From NCBI RefSeq assembly GCF_013618625.1, contig NZ_JABRWO010000002.1:248001-312000 (forward strand): 64,000 bases of DNA. Direction: 5' to 3'. Source of the stretch: Bremerella alba (lineage in GTDB: Bacteria; Planctomycetota; Planctomycetia; Pirellulales; Pirellulaceae). Both the position numbers and the translations under genes were made by a program. This document shows, in pieces, positions 1-8,055 of this stretch. Under the pieces are notes generated by a model. It was given only the letters and a program-made list of their open reading frames with translations. It was not told the origin of the DNA and searched no databases. Numbering within the stretch: the first letter of the stretch is position 1; each line of letters starts with the position of its first letter.

Positions 1-250
1 CTGACACCTTGTCAGGCATCTGCTGGCGAAGGTACTTTCGATCGTTCTCGGAAAAGACCGTCAGCGGTATCGAAACTTCTTCGTCGTCTATTCGCAGCAC
101 GACCATTTGATCGGCGGTCACATCAACCAGTTCGCCAGGCACCTGATTGCCGTGTGTATCCACCCAGGCTCTTGGCTCGTCTGCCTGAACGACGGCGTTC
201 AAACCTACCCCTACCAAACCCAAAACAACCAGCGCACGGATGACACCCAT
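1..250 (-). CDS. SHD1-domain secreted protein (C-terminus cut off by window edge)
   Basis: The reading frame starts at an ATG at 250 on the minus strand and is open to the window edge, giving 83 visible codons. Residues 1 to about 23 form a signal peptide ending near Val-Gln-Ala. The following 55 residues match the pattern of the SHD1 (SLA1 homology domain 1) module common in planctomycete secreted proteins: Trp-Val-Asp, a Gly a few residues later, alternating hydrophobics, then Ile-Pro-Leu and a closing Phe-Ser-Glu-Asn-Asp-x-x-Tyr-Leu. The same pattern occurs twice in the gene at 41371. In eukaryotes the domain binds peptides, but its bacterial role is not established. The rest of the protein and any partner genes lie outside the window. 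No terminator or strong promoter was seen in the 231 bp between it and the desaturase, so co-transcription from the desaturase is possible. Confidence 0.7.
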   Translation of the reverse strand, partial: MGVIRALVVLGLVGVGLNAVVQADEPRAWVDTHGNQVPGELVDVTADQMVVLRIDDEEVSIPLTVFSENDRKYLRQQMPDKVS

Positions 251-481
251 CGATAGGCTCCGTTGTGAAGAAAGTCGGAAGACAACGACCCGACCGCCCT
301 AGCAACAGGCGAAATACTTAGGCCACCAGAAGCCTATACTACAAATGGTGGGGGTGTCGCCAACTTGCAGGAAAGTGGCAATGGACGTGACTCACTGCCC
401 GAGAAACCTTCCCAGCACGATGGCCGCTGCGGCCAGCAAGTCCATCGTTTTTGGTGTGTTAGCATTTCTTCACATCAACAA

Positions 482-1426
482 CTACCGGGCATTCTCCGGC
501 GCTAATATTCGCTCGCTTCGAGCTTCTGGTCGCGAGACGTTCCACGCCAAGCCCACGCGTTCCAACAAGCAGATCAAGCGGTACGACAAATCGAGTTCCC
601 ACCACCTTCGCCCGTGGGCTGCGGCAGTAGGCAAGGCATGGTGGTTGTTGTGCCATCCTTCGCCGTGCGACAAAAGGCCGACCAGCCAGTTATTGCGGCT
701 GTTGTCGCTGGTTGAATAAGTTTGGTAACCCCACATGTGCGTCAGCGAGTTTACCGCCCACGTGACATGCCATACAAAGACTGTCCGCACGGCCACGCCC
801 CACACAAGCAGGCTCAATCCCATTCGCCAAACCTCGGCCGGACCGCCGCTCAGCCAACCGATGAATGCTCCGATGGCGAAGATCACCACAACGTGGGCCA
901 TGAAAACAATCGTCCAGCGCTGCGATCGTTCTAACCACATATAAAACGGATCACGCATTAAGTCCTTCGCATATCGTTCCAAGTGCGAGAGCCGCGCGAC
1001 GTCTCGGTTGGTCACCATCAGCCAGCCCATCTGCCCCCACATGAAATTGACCAGCGGGCTATGCGGGTCGTGGGTTTGGTCCGAGTGTTGATGATGCAGC
1101 CGATGCGTGGCGACCCAGCGGGCCGGCGTATCCTGCAAACAGCACACGCCCAGCACGGCAAAGGTATGTTCCAGCCAACGCGGGCATTGAAAACTTCGAT
1201 GCGTTAACAAACGATGGTACCCCACCGTCAATCCCAGCATGCCAAACAGGTGATGTCCGATCAGCACCGAGGCCACCCCTGACCAGCTAAACAGCCACGG
1301 CCAGAAAGCCAATAGCGCCAGCATATGCATCCCGCCAATTCCGAGGACATACGGCCACCAGATTTTCGACGGAACAGCACCAGGCGGCTTTTCCTGACGC
1401 AAAGTCAAACGCGACACGCTGGCCAT
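482..1426 (-). CDS. Fatty acid desaturase (acyl-CoA/acyl-lipid delta-9 type)
   Basis: This 314-residue membrane-bound di-iron desaturase should introduce a cis double bond into a fatty acyl chain for membrane-fluidity control. The three histidine boxes of the family are present in order: His-Arg-Leu-Leu-Thr-His, His-Arg-Leu-His-His, and His-Asn-Asn-His-His in the C-terminal third. Hydrophobic segments before the first box and between the second and third fit the usual four-helix topology. I start it at the ATG at 1426 because GGAG lies five bases upstream. A longer frame from a TTG at 1468 is open but would place that GGAG inside the coding region. Length fits stearoyl-CoA-desaturase-like bacterial enzymes. 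It is divergent from the kinase gene at 1754. Whether the substrate is acyl-CoA or lipid-bound acyl cannot be told from sequence. Confidence 0.9.
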   Translation of the reverse strand: MASVSRLTLRQEKPPGAVPSKIWWPYVLGIGGMHMLALLAFWPWLFSWSGVASVLIGHHLFGMLGLTVGYHRLLTHRSFQCPRWLEHTFAVLGVCCLQDTPARWVATHRLHHQHSDQTHDPHSPLVNFMWGQMGWLMVTNRDVARLSHLERYAKDLMRDPFYMWLERSQRWTIVFMAHVVVIFAIGAFIGWLSGGPAEVWRMGLSLLVWGVAVRTVFVWHVTWAVNSLTHMWGYQTYSTSDNSRNNWLVGLLSHGEGWHNNHHALPTAAAHGRRWWELDLSYRLICLLERVGLAWNVSRPEARSERILAPENAR

Positions 1427-1753
1427 GGGCACTCCAATGCCATTTAAAAAGGGGATCCTCCCCCGCAATCGTCGCCCAAGATTGAATCTTGTGGATTACG
1501 ACGGTACGAAATCGAAACTCGATCGAGCCGATGCCCGGAAATGAGAAGCAAGGATTCTAACCGCTGCGAAAGTATCCTGATAGCCAAGTTTATGCCAACC
1601 GCTTACCAAACCGGCCCATTCTTCCAAACCTATTGGCTCTCTCCTATCTTTCTGCCGTAACGGACATCAAAACCTTTTCGCACGGCTGGCAGTTCCTTAT
1701 GATCGGGGCCAACCCATCGCTGGCCATCTTCACTGTCGACCCAGGACTGAACC
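1427..1753. other. Divergent intergenic region, no gene seen
   Basis: This 327-bp gap separates the divergent desaturase and kinase genes and should hold both promoters. It contains the desaturase ribosome-binding site next to 1426. I found no convincing -35/-10 pair, repeat or RNA gene. Confidence 0.5.
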
Positions 1754-2785
1754 TTGGACCCCAATCATTTACCTGTCGATGATTCCTCTGCTTATCATTA
1801 CGCGCTAGACCAGTGCGTCGATCACTGGGGCCTGGTCCTCGAAAAGACCTCGCTCATTCGCGATGGCATCAATCATGTCTATGGCAGCGAAACCCGTGAC
1901 GGGGCCCCGGTCATCGTGCGGATTTCCAACGGGGCCGTACGCACTCGGGCCGAACTTTCAGGCGAGCTGCTGTGGCTAGCCCATCTGCGGAAAAACGGCT
2001 GCACGGTAACCAACCCAATCGCGTCTCGTCGTGACGAACTGTTGGAAACCATCGAGCTCGACGACGCCGTCTTGCACGTGGCCTGCTTCGAGCGTTTCCC
2101 CGGCAAGCATCTCGAGAAGACCTCGACCGACCAGTGGAACGACGACCTTCTGCTCGACCTGGGTCGCCAAATTGGTCGTATCCATCGCATGTCCGACGCC
2201 TTCCAGCTGCCGCCGGATAAGGACCGCAAGCAGTGGTACGAAATCGACGAGACCACCTTCCCCGATCCCCTGCCGTCGGCATACAACCGGGAAGTCGTCG
2301 AAATCATGCAGGCCTTTCTCAACAACATCCGCCAGCGACCGGCGCAGCCACGGCATTACGGCCTGGTGCATCGCGATCTGCACGCTGGCAATTTCCTGGT
2401 CGACGCCGGCAAGATCGAGATCATCGATTTCGACCTCGGCTGCTACGGCTGGCGAACGATGGATTTCGCCACGCTTCTGTTTGCTCGTTATTACTTCCCC
2501 AGCATCAGCGTGCCGGACGCTTCGCCGAAAACAGCCGGCAAGTGCCTGGCCCTCCTCGTTCAAGGCTACCGCGAAGAGTACACGCTCGACGACCAGCAAC
2601 TGGAAACGGTCGCCGACATGATCTTGATCCACAGCACGCTTAACTACGTCATCGTCCGCCCTGCGATCGAACACTGGCAAAGCGCCATCTCCGAATGCAA
2701 AAGCTCGGTCGCCGAAAGCATGACCTGGCTCGAACAGCTTTGGCTCCACGGACATCCGTTGGAACTCGATCTCAGCGAGGTCTAG
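1754..2785 (+). CDS. Phosphotransferase of the APH / protein-kinase-like fold
   Basis: This is a 343-residue kinase of the aminoglycoside-phosphotransferase/choline-kinase fold. The catalytic loop reads His-Arg-Asp-Leu-His-Ala-Gly-Asn (His-x-Asp-x5-Asn pattern), followed about 12 residues later by Ile-Ile-Asp-Phe-Asp, the metal-binding aspartate motif. The N-terminal lobe carries a Val-Arg-Ile-Ser strand in the place of the ATP-binding region. Such enzymes phosphorylate small molecules such as homoserine, choline or sugars; the substrate here is unknown and antibiotic resistance should not be assumed. The start is a TTG at 1754: an in-frame TGA sits directly upstream at 1748-1750, AGGA lies seven bases before it, and there is no early in-frame ATG. 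It is transcribed alone and is followed by a 19-bp perfect hairpin at 2821. Confidence 0.8.
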   Translation: MDPNHLPVDDSSAYHYALDQCVDHWGLVLEKTSLIRDGINHVYGSETRDGAPVIVRISNGAVRTRAELSGELLWLAHLRKNGCTVTNPIASRRDELLETIELDDAVLHVACFERFPGKHLEKTSTDQWNDDLLLDLGRQIGRIHRMSDAFQLPPDKDRKQWYEIDETTFPDPLPSAYNREVVEIMQAFLNNIRQRPAQPRHYGLVHRDLHAGNFLVDAGKIEIIDFDLGCYGWRTMDFATLLFARYYFPSISVPDASPKTAGKCLALLVQGYREEYTLDDQQLETVADMILIHSTLNYVIVRPAIEHWQSAISECKSSVAESMTWLEQLWLHGHPLELDLSEV

Positions 2786-2820
2786 TCGAAGCTACCGAAG
2801 CCCGTTCACCACTGCGCAGC

Positions 2821-2870
2821 ACAAACCCGTCCCCTTTCCAATGTCTGCGAAGGAAAGGGGACGGGTTTGT
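2821..2870. repeat. Perfect 19-bp inverted repeat (hairpin) after the kinase gene
   Basis: Two perfectly complementary 19-base arms (2821-2839 and 2852-2870) flank a 12-base loop. The arms are purine/pyrimidine biased and centred on CCCGTCCCCTTTCC. There is no T-run after it, so it is not a standard intrinsic terminator. It may stop or protect the kinase transcript, or be a dispersed palindromic repeat. Confidence 0.75.
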
Positions 2871-2965
2871 GGGAAGTTTGCATCTAGGAAGCGCACGCGC
2901 GATCAAAGTTCCGATCGACACAGAACTTCAACAGACGATGCTTATCGGATATCGCTGCATAAAGG

Positions 2966-3001
2966 CACTCACCCTAGCCCTCTCCCGGCAAGGGAGAGGG
3001 G
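2966..3001. repeat. Short palindromic repeat of the CCCTCTCCC type
   Basis: The arms CCCTCTCCC (2978-2986) and GGGAGAGGG (2992-3000) face each other over a five-base loop, preceded by ACTCACCCTAG. Palindromes with this core are common dispersed repeats in many bacterial genomes. The site lies just beyond the stop of the minus-strand gene at 3022. Confidence 0.6.
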
Positions 3002-3021
3002 ACAAAGGGGGCGCCGAGATC

Positions 3022-3867
3022 TCATGGGGGCCCGCGTTCTCTTGCGATCTTCGCCCCCGGCGCTACCTTCGCACTCGGTATGCTCGCGTCCGCAGGGGCA
3101 TGCCCTTCGGCTTCGCGGCGCGTGCGATCAGGCGTCATACTCACGTCAACGTGGGCATGGCTGCGCCCGGTGCGTACCGGTTGACCGACCGGTTTCAGCA
3201 TCGGCATTGGCTTCTTCTTCACCATGCTGCCGGACTGGTCTTCACTGGCGTGAAGCGTTTCCGGCACAAGCCGTGCCTGCCGCTGACGCCGCTTAAGCAC
3301 CTTTTGCAGCCGCTTCATTTGGCTGCCTTGCAGGCCGAGCAATTTGAGGTGAAACGAAACCCACGCAAACGCGCGTTCCATTTCGTCGGCTGCAGGAACC
3401 TGGAGCCCGTCGATACGCCTACGCTGGGGACCGACCTGCGAAGGTTGTTTCCGGCGTTTCGTCCGCAGCGGCGGGGTCTCTGGCGAAATAGCCACGCCTG
3501 GCGAAGCTTCGCCCGAGACCAATTCGGCCTGCGTGGTGCCAGCAGAAGCCCCCTCCCCACCATCGCAATGGCGAGGAGAAACGTCCGAGGCCAGCAGCCC
3601 CGGCCTCGATGGTTCAGCCTGAGAATCACCGGCCTGCGGCGACTCGGTCCAACCCGGTACTTCCTGGGCAACGGCTGAGCCGTCCGGCTCATCGCGTCGC
3701 GAATGATCGACCAGAATCACCTTCCGCCCGACCACCTGGGCCGGTACTTCGACCATCGTCCCACAGGCCAAGCACGCCAAGGTTTGACCAGCGCGCAGCA
3801 CCCCCTGCGGAGCATTCTCGGTCGAGAACGATCCACTCAGATCAGGTTGTGCGTTGGCTTGGAACAT
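3022..3867 (-). CDS. Hypothetical basic protein, unrecognised
   Basis: I do not recognise this 281-residue frame. It opens with a short segment carrying a single Cys-Leu-Ala-Cys-Gly motif near residue 32, then a long polar region rich in Pro, Ser, Glu and Gln, a basic amphipathic stretch near residues 150-185 with many Lys/Arg, and a polar basic tail. The helical stretch with regularly spaced Leu looks coded rather than random, but the ends look like low-complexity DNA. The frame is open upstream to 4290; an alternative ATG at 3918 adds 17 residues, and neither start has a clear ribosome-binding site. The stop lies just before the palindrome at 2966-3001. It could be a fast-evolving cytoplasmic protein or a fortuitous frame. 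Confidence 0.4.
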   Translation of the reverse strand: MFQANAQPDLSGSFSTENAPQGVLRAGQTLACLACGTMVEVPAQVVGRKVILVDHSRRDEPDGSAVAQEVPGWTESPQAGDSQAEPSRPGLLASDVSPRHCDGGEGASAGTTQAELVSGEASPGVAISPETPPLRTKRRKQPSQVGPQRRRIDGLQVPAADEMERAFAWVSFHLKLLGLQGSQMKRLQKVLKRRQRQARLVPETLHASEDQSGSMVKKKPMPMLKPVGQPVRTGRSHAHVDVSMTPDRTRREAEGHAPADASIPSAKVAPGAKIARERGPP

Positions 3868-4507
3868 GGCAATACGACTAACAATTAAGGGTTCCCTAGC
3901 CGAAGACGGCGTGGGCATGAATCTCGGTTTCAAGAGAAGAGAGACCGAGGTAAAGAAACGACATTTGGGGAAGCGTCCCCGTGATGTACTTATGTATACC
4001 ACACAGGGTGCGCCTATGTAAAGCGCGAAAATCATTTTTTTGAGCAGGAACGTGAACCGGCCTGGAAAAGAAAAGGGTGCCAAATCCGCATGGGCATCGT
4101 TATGCCGTTCCGCCACTGATGCCCTTGGACGACGATGACCCCAACTCGAAATTGTGGCATGGAACGGTTTGGGTTCTGAGATCCGGGGCACAGTTCTTTT
4201 GGGTTGCGATGCACCCCCTAGCAATTTGACTAAATTGCCCTGCCAACCTGGGGGATCTTCTAAATTCCCCCTTTTTTTCTGATTTGTCATAGTAAGCTTG
4301 CAATGAACCGTACGAATTCTTAACGAGGCATTGTCCCACGATGCGCTGTTTGAGAGCTGGATTTCCCGATTCGGGTCGCTCGTAAAGCAGGAAGTGGTGA
4401 TCGATTATTTTTATGTGATAAAAATTCACTTTTTCCTTTCCCGGAAAATCAGCCGGACATTCCCTCATTCCCCCCTCCATCATCATTCCCTTTTAGGCAA
4501 GTTTCTT
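3868..4507. other. Intergenic region upstream of the DUF1559 gene
   Basis: This 640-bp stretch between divergent genes includes an open extension of the minus-strand frame that lacks protein-like composition. It turns AT-rich toward 4400 and contains the palindrome at 4407-4425. No RNA gene was recognised. Confidence 0.4.
4407..4425. promoter_or_regulatory. AT-rich 8-bp inverted repeat, possible operator
   Basis: The arms ATTTTTAT (4407-4414) and ATAAAAAT (4418-4425) are perfectly complementary around GTG. The site lies about 80 bp before the DUF1559 start in otherwise GC-richer DNA. It could be a regulator-binding site or part of the promoter. No function is shown. Confidence 0.3.
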
Positions 4508-5527
4508 ATGTCGCCCCATGAACCCCGCCGTGCCAGAAATGGCTTTACGTTGGTTGAACTGTTGGTTGTGATCGCCATTATTGGCGTCTTGATTGCGTTA
4601 TTGCTGCCGGCCGTGCAGCAGGCTCGTGAGGCTGCCCGCCGCATGCAATGCTCGAACAACCTCAAGCAGTTGGGCCTCTCTCTGCACAACTATCACGACA
4701 CGTTCGGCTCGTTCCCTTCTGGCTATATCGACATCAGCGACCGGGCTGACGTGGAAGACAACAAGGGACATTGGTCGTGGGCCGCGTTGATTCTTCCATT
4801 CTTGGAAATGGGAAATGTGCACGACATTCTGGACGTCGGCCCAACCTCCCCTTCCGTCGCCATGGATACGTATCAAGAGATCATGCAGGCACGCTACGAC
4901 GCATTCCGTTGCCCTTCGGACACCGGCCCCGACTTCAGCAGCACGACCGAGTGTGCCGGCTGCTGCATTGAAAATAGCGGGTCGACCAACTTGGGCCACT
5001 CGCTGTCCAACTACCTCGGCATCAATAGCTCGGCTTTAATTCGTGCGCACCAGGCAACGAACTTCGGCAATGGTACTACCGGGGCGACCGGCATGTTCTA
5101 TCGAGACAGCGACACACGAATGCGTGATATCACCGACGGAACCAGCAACACCGCGATGGTGGGCGAACGCTGTTATCGCATTGGCACGACCGACTATCTA
5201 GCCGGGGAATTGTTCGCGGCTCGCGACTATGATGGTGGCGGTCCGGCTCACCGAGACCGCGGGGGCATGGCCGATCAAGGGGCGTGCAGAATTCTGCTAA
5301 CCACTTATTTCTCGCCGAACAAGATTTGGCAACATGCCGACAGCTATCCGAAAATGGACGAGTCTGGCTTAAGTAGTCAGCACCCCGGCGGAGTCCAGAT
5401 CTGCATGGCGGATGGCTCGGTTCGCTTCCTTCCGGAAACCACTGCCAGCAATATCAGTGGAGAAACCGATACGATCATGGATTATCTCGGCAACATGGCC
5501 GACGGAAACGTGATCGGCGAGTATTAA
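4508..5527 (+). CDS. DUF1559 family prepilin-like protein
   Basis: This is a 339-residue member of the large planctomycete DUF1559 family. Residues about 10-35 form a type IV prepilin N-terminus: a basic leader, Gly-Phe-Thr-Leu-Val-Glu-Leu-Leu-Val-Val-Ile, then a hydrophobic helix and the family signature with Gln-Gln-Ala-Arg-Glu-Ala-Ala-Arg-Arg and a downstream Leu-Lys-Gln-Leu-Gly. Near the C-terminus a His followed nine residues later by Asp-Gly gives the H-X9-DG motif. Prepilin peptidase should cut before Phe of the Gly-Phe-Thr site, leaving the protein anchored by its helix and facing outward. The exact role is unknown; pseudopilin or surface protein is the usual suggestion. The ATG at 4508 is chosen because the prepilin leader starts there, though the frame is open to 4331. 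It is followed by a small lipoprotein gene, a common planctomycete pairing. Confidence 0.93.
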   Translation: MSPHEPRRARNGFTLVELLVVIAIIGVLIALLLPAVQQAREAARRMQCSNNLKQLGLSLHNYHDTFGSFPSGYIDISDRADVEDNKGHWSWAALILPFLEMGNVHDILDVGPTSPSVAMDTYQEIMQARYDAFRCPSDTGPDFSSTTECAGCCIENSGSTNLGHSLSNYLGINSSALIRAHQATNFGNGTTGATGMFYRDSDTRMRDITDGTSNTAMVGERCYRIGTTDYLAGELFAARDYDGGGPAHRDRGGMADQGACRILLTTYFSPNKIWQHADSYPKMDESGLSSQHPGGVQICMADGSVRFLPETTASNISGETDTIMDYLGNMADGNVIGEY

Positions 5528-5656
5528 TCTTTGCCCAATCTGAGGCCCCGTGCCGGCATCTAAAGTGAACGATGTCGGCCCTTCCCAGAAATGACTTAGC
5601 TCACATCGCCGGACGCAGACGACTGCGTTTCGCGCCTGACTCGGAGACTGTAACAC

Positions 5657-6103
5657 TTGAACGCCATTTGCCAAGAACTTTTGAAATCTTACGCACGAAC
5701 GTCTAGCCTTATTCTGCTTGTGTTGGCTGCACTGACCATGGGCTGCTCTAAGCCGCCAGGCCCAGAAACGGGTTACGTATCTGGCGTCGTCACGCTCGAT
5801 GGCAATCCTGTCGGAAATGCCATCGTGAACTTTGAACCGGTCGACGGACGTCCCTCGGTGGGCTTTACCGACGCCAATGGAAACTATGAACTGATCTACA
5901 CCGCCAACCGAGATGGTGCCCTCTTAGGGAAGCATCAGGTTCGCATCACATCAGCCGAAAGTTCCGGTGGCGGCGAAGGGGATCAACCATTGGTCGTGGC
6001 AAGCAAAGAAACAATTCCGGCCAAATACAACCTAAAGTCGGAGTTAACCGCCCAAGTCGAATCCGGCAGCAACTCGATTGACTTCGAGCTGAAGTCGAAA
6101 TAG
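5657..6103 (+). CDS. Small lipoprotein with carboxypeptidase-regulatory-like beta domain
   Basis: This 148-residue protein has a hydrophobic signal ending in Leu-Thr-Met-Gly-Cys, a lipobox, so Cys at about residue 30 should be lipidated. The mature part is a transthyretin/carboxypeptidase-regulatory-like beta-sandwich: Gly-Val-Val-Thr-Leu-Asp-Gly near residue 43, then Phe-Thr-Asp-Ala-Asn-Gly-Asn-Tyr-Glu and a Gly-Lys-His-Gln-Val-Arg-Ile strand. Such proteins commonly follow DUF1559 genes in planctomycetes and are probably surface or periplasmic. The TTG start at 5657 has GGAG about ten bases upstream; the only later ATG is inside the lipobox. A good terminator begins at its stop codon. The partner and ligand are unknown. 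Confidence 0.85.
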   Translation: MNAICQELLKSYARTSSLILLVLAALTMGCSKPPGPETGYVSGVVTLDGNPVGNAIVNFEPVDGRPSVGFTDANGNYELIYTANRDGALLGKHQVRITSAESSGGGEGDQPLVVASKETIPAKYNLKSELTAQVESGSNSIDFELKSK

Positions 6104-6131
6104 CCAAGGTGGTTTACCTTGGCGGGTTTTT
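6103..6131 (+). terminator. Rho-independent terminator
   Basis: The stem GCCAAGG (6103-6109) / CCTTGGC (6117-6123) has a seven-base loop and is followed by GGGTTTTT. It begins at the stop codon of the lipoprotein gene. Confidence 0.85.
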
Positions 6132-6314
6132 AAACTCGACTTAGAGATCAGCCATGCCCATCAAGTCGTGGGCATGGTACCTGGTGCCGCTGATCTCCCC
6201 TCTGTGCCATTCTGGCAAATCGTTTCTTTCTTACCCGTTATCCCCCGCCCCTTCTCTCTGCTAAAACATAGGGACACCCAAACCCCCAAGGACTTCAGCC
6301 ACAGGAACCAAGCC

Positions 6315-7604
6315 ATGTCGCGCACTAAGAGCCACGAAATTTTTGCTCGAGCCAAGCATTTGATGCCGGGTGGGGTGAATTCGCCGGCTCGGGCCTTTGG
6401 GGCTGTGGGGGGCGAGCCAATCGTATTTGAGCGCGGCGAAGGGGCGTACCTGTTTGATGTCGATGGCAACCAATACATCGACTATATCGGGTCGTGGGGA
6501 CCGATGATTTTGGGGCATTTACACCCGGCGGTCCGCGAGGCGTTGCATGCGGCGGTCGATCAGGGGACCAGCTTTGGGGCTCCGACCGAACGCGAGAACG
6601 GGCTGGCCGAACTGATTATCGAGTTGGTCCCTTCAGTCGAACAAGTCCGCCTGGTTAATAGCGGCACCGAAGCAACCATGAGCGCCATTCGCCTGGCGCG
6701 TGGTTTCACCGGACGAAACAAGATTGTCAAATTCAGCGGCAACTATCACGGGCACGTCGATAGCCTGTTGGTGGCGGCCGGAAGCGCGGCGGCCACGCTG
6801 GGCGTACCGAACTCGCCAGGCGTAACGCCGGGCACCGCCGAAGACACGATTGTCTTGCCGTACAACGATATTGCTGCGCTCGACCAACTCTTCGAGCAAC
6901 ACCCCGACGCGATCGCCGGGGTGATCTTCGAGCCGGTCGTCGGCAACATGGGCTGCGTGCCACCTATGCCAGGCTTCCTGGAAAAGATCCGCGAACACTG
7001 CACGCATTACGGCGCCGTGATGATCATGGACGAAGTGATGACCGGCTTCCGCGTCGCGATGGGCGGAGCTCAGCAGTTGTACGGCATTACGCCGGACCTG
7101 ACGACGCTCGGCAAGATTGTCGGTGGCGGGCTGCCGATCGGGGCTTATGGCGGCCGGGCCGATATCATGGGGCACATTTTGCCAGCCGGCGAAGTCTTTC
7201 AGGCAGGCACACTAAGCGGCAACCCCTTGGCAACCGCAGCTGGGATTGCGACGTTGAAAACGTTGAAAGAGACCGATCCATACCCCAAGCTCGACGCGCG
7301 AACCAAAACGTTGGAAGAGGGTTTCAAAGCCGCCGCAGCCGAAGCAGACGTGCCGACGGTCACCGCGCGGGTGGGCAGCATGCTGACTCTCTTCTTCCAC
7401 AACGAACCGGTCCGCTGCTGGGACGACGCCGCGAAGTGCGACACGGCCCGCTACGGGAAGTTTTTCTGGGAGATGATCGAACGGGGCGTCTACTTGCCGT
7501 GTAGCCAATACGAAGCACTGTTTATCTCGGCAGCCCATACCGACGCAGATATTACCAAGACAATTGAAGCCGCGAAACAATCACTCGCTGCGTTGAAGAA
7601 GTAA
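6315..7604 (+). CDS. hemL: Glutamate-1-semialdehyde 2,1-aminomutase
   Basis: This 429-residue PLP enzyme converts glutamate-1-semialdehyde to 5-aminolevulinate, the committed C5-pathway precursor of heme and other tetrapyrroles, in the cytoplasm. Family landmarks are present: the N-terminal Pro-Gly-Gly-Val-Asn-Ser-Pro-Ala-Arg-Ala, a Ser-Gly-Thr-Glu-Ala motif, Ile-Met-Asp-Glu-Val-Met-Thr-Gly-Phe-Arg with the PLP-ring Asp, and the Schiff-base Lys in Leu-Gly-Lys-Ile-Val-Gly-Gly-Gly. Length matches the family (about 425-435). The ATG at 6315 has AGGA about eight bases upstream; the frame open to 6168 adds a non-conserved leader that runs from just past the terminator. It stands alone between the terminator at 6103 and the repeat region after it. 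Confidence 0.97.
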   Translation: MSRTKSHEIFARAKHLMPGGVNSPARAFGAVGGEPIVFERGEGAYLFDVDGNQYIDYIGSWGPMILGHLHPAVREALHAAVDQGTSFGAPTERENGLAELIIELVPSVEQVRLVNSGTEATMSAIRLARGFTGRNKIVKFSGNYHGHVDSLLVAAGSAAATLGVPNSPGVTPGTAEDTIVLPYNDIAALDQLFEQHPDAIAGVIFEPVVGNMGCVPPMPGFLEKIREHCTHYGAVMIMDEVMTGFRVAMGGAQQLYGITPDLTTLGKIVGGGLPIGAYGGRADIMGHILPAGEVFQAGTLSGNPLATAAGIATLKTLKETDPYPKLDARTKTLEEGFKAAAAEADVPTVTARVGSMLTLFFHNEPVRCWDDAAKCDTARYGKFFWEMIERGVYLPCSQYEALFISAAHTDADITKTIEAAKQSLAALKK

Positions 7605-7653
7605 TCAACCTATTAGGGGTGGTAAGCCTGCTCTTTGCTGGGATCAAATTTCC

Positions 7654-7810
7654 AAGGGGTGGCCCAGAGTTTTATCTCTGGGTGGCCGAAGGTCACAAGC
7701 GGCTAGTGTTGCGTGCTGGATACCAGTGGCCGGACGCCTTTTTCATTCGAGCCGGGTCCATGAGCCGCTTGTCGGCGATGCCGACCCAGAGATGAATCTC
7801 TGGGCCAACC
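7654..7810. mobile_element. Inverted-repeat element, copy 1 (MITE/REPIN-like)
   Basis: This element of about 157 bp has long imperfect terminal inverted repeats of about 48 bp. Each arm contains its own small hairpin, CCCAGAG / CTCTGGG around a six-base loop, and each ends inward with CACAAGCGGCT or its complement AGCCGCTTGTCGG. It holds no plausible gene. Copies 2 and 3 are at 7856-8012 and 11027-11182. Confidence 0.8.
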
Positions 7811-7855
7811 GGTGCCTGGTTAGATCTTCCCTTGGCTTTAAGCAGATGCGGTTCC

Positions 7856-8012
7856 AAGGGGTGGCCCAGAGTTTTATCTCTGGGTGGCCGAAGGTCACAA
7901 GCGGCTAATGTTGCGTGCTGGAAACCAATGGCCGGACGCCCTTTTCATTCAAACCAGGTCCATGAGCCGCTTGTCGGCGATGCCGACCCAGAGATGAATC
8001 TCTGGGCCAACC
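7856..8012. mobile_element. Inverted-repeat element, copy 2 (MITE/REPIN-like)
   Basis: This is nearly identical to copy 1 and in the same orientation, exactly 202 bp downstream. The arms again carry the CCCAGAG / CTCTGGG hairpin. The near-identity of spacers as well as elements points to duplication of the whole unit rather than a second insertion. Confidence 0.8.
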
Positions 8013-8055
8013 GGTGCTTGGTTGGATCTTCCCTTGGCTTTAAGCAGATGCGGTT

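Larger units (their letters stand above)
7650..8053. repeat. Two tandem copies of a 202-bp unit
   Basis: The segment 7650-7851 is repeated at 7852-8053 with only a few substitutions. Each unit holds one inverted-repeat element plus a spacer of about 40 bp, and the next unit boundary runs into the last codons of tsaB (stop at 8056-8058). This looks like a recent tandem duplication. Confidence 0.9.

Noticed and set aside
1976-2755. A 259-codon minus-strand open frame opposite the kinase gene
   Set aside because: The plus-strand gene carries intact kinase motifs, and the antisense frame has none.
1754-2785. Interpretation of the APH-fold kinase as an antibiotic-resistance gene
   Set aside because: The fold is shared by many metabolic kinases, and nothing in the sequence or neighbourhood points to aminoglycosides.
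4331-4507. N-terminal extension of the DUF1559 gene
   Set aside because: The extension is unlike a prepilin leader, and the ATG at 4508 starts the basic leader directly. The region also contains the AT-rich palindrome, so it is more likely regulatory.
7650-8053. The tandem repeat as a possible CRISPR array
   Set aside because: There are only two units of 202 bp, with internal inverted repeats and nearly identical spacers. CRISPR arrays have short repeats and unique spacers.
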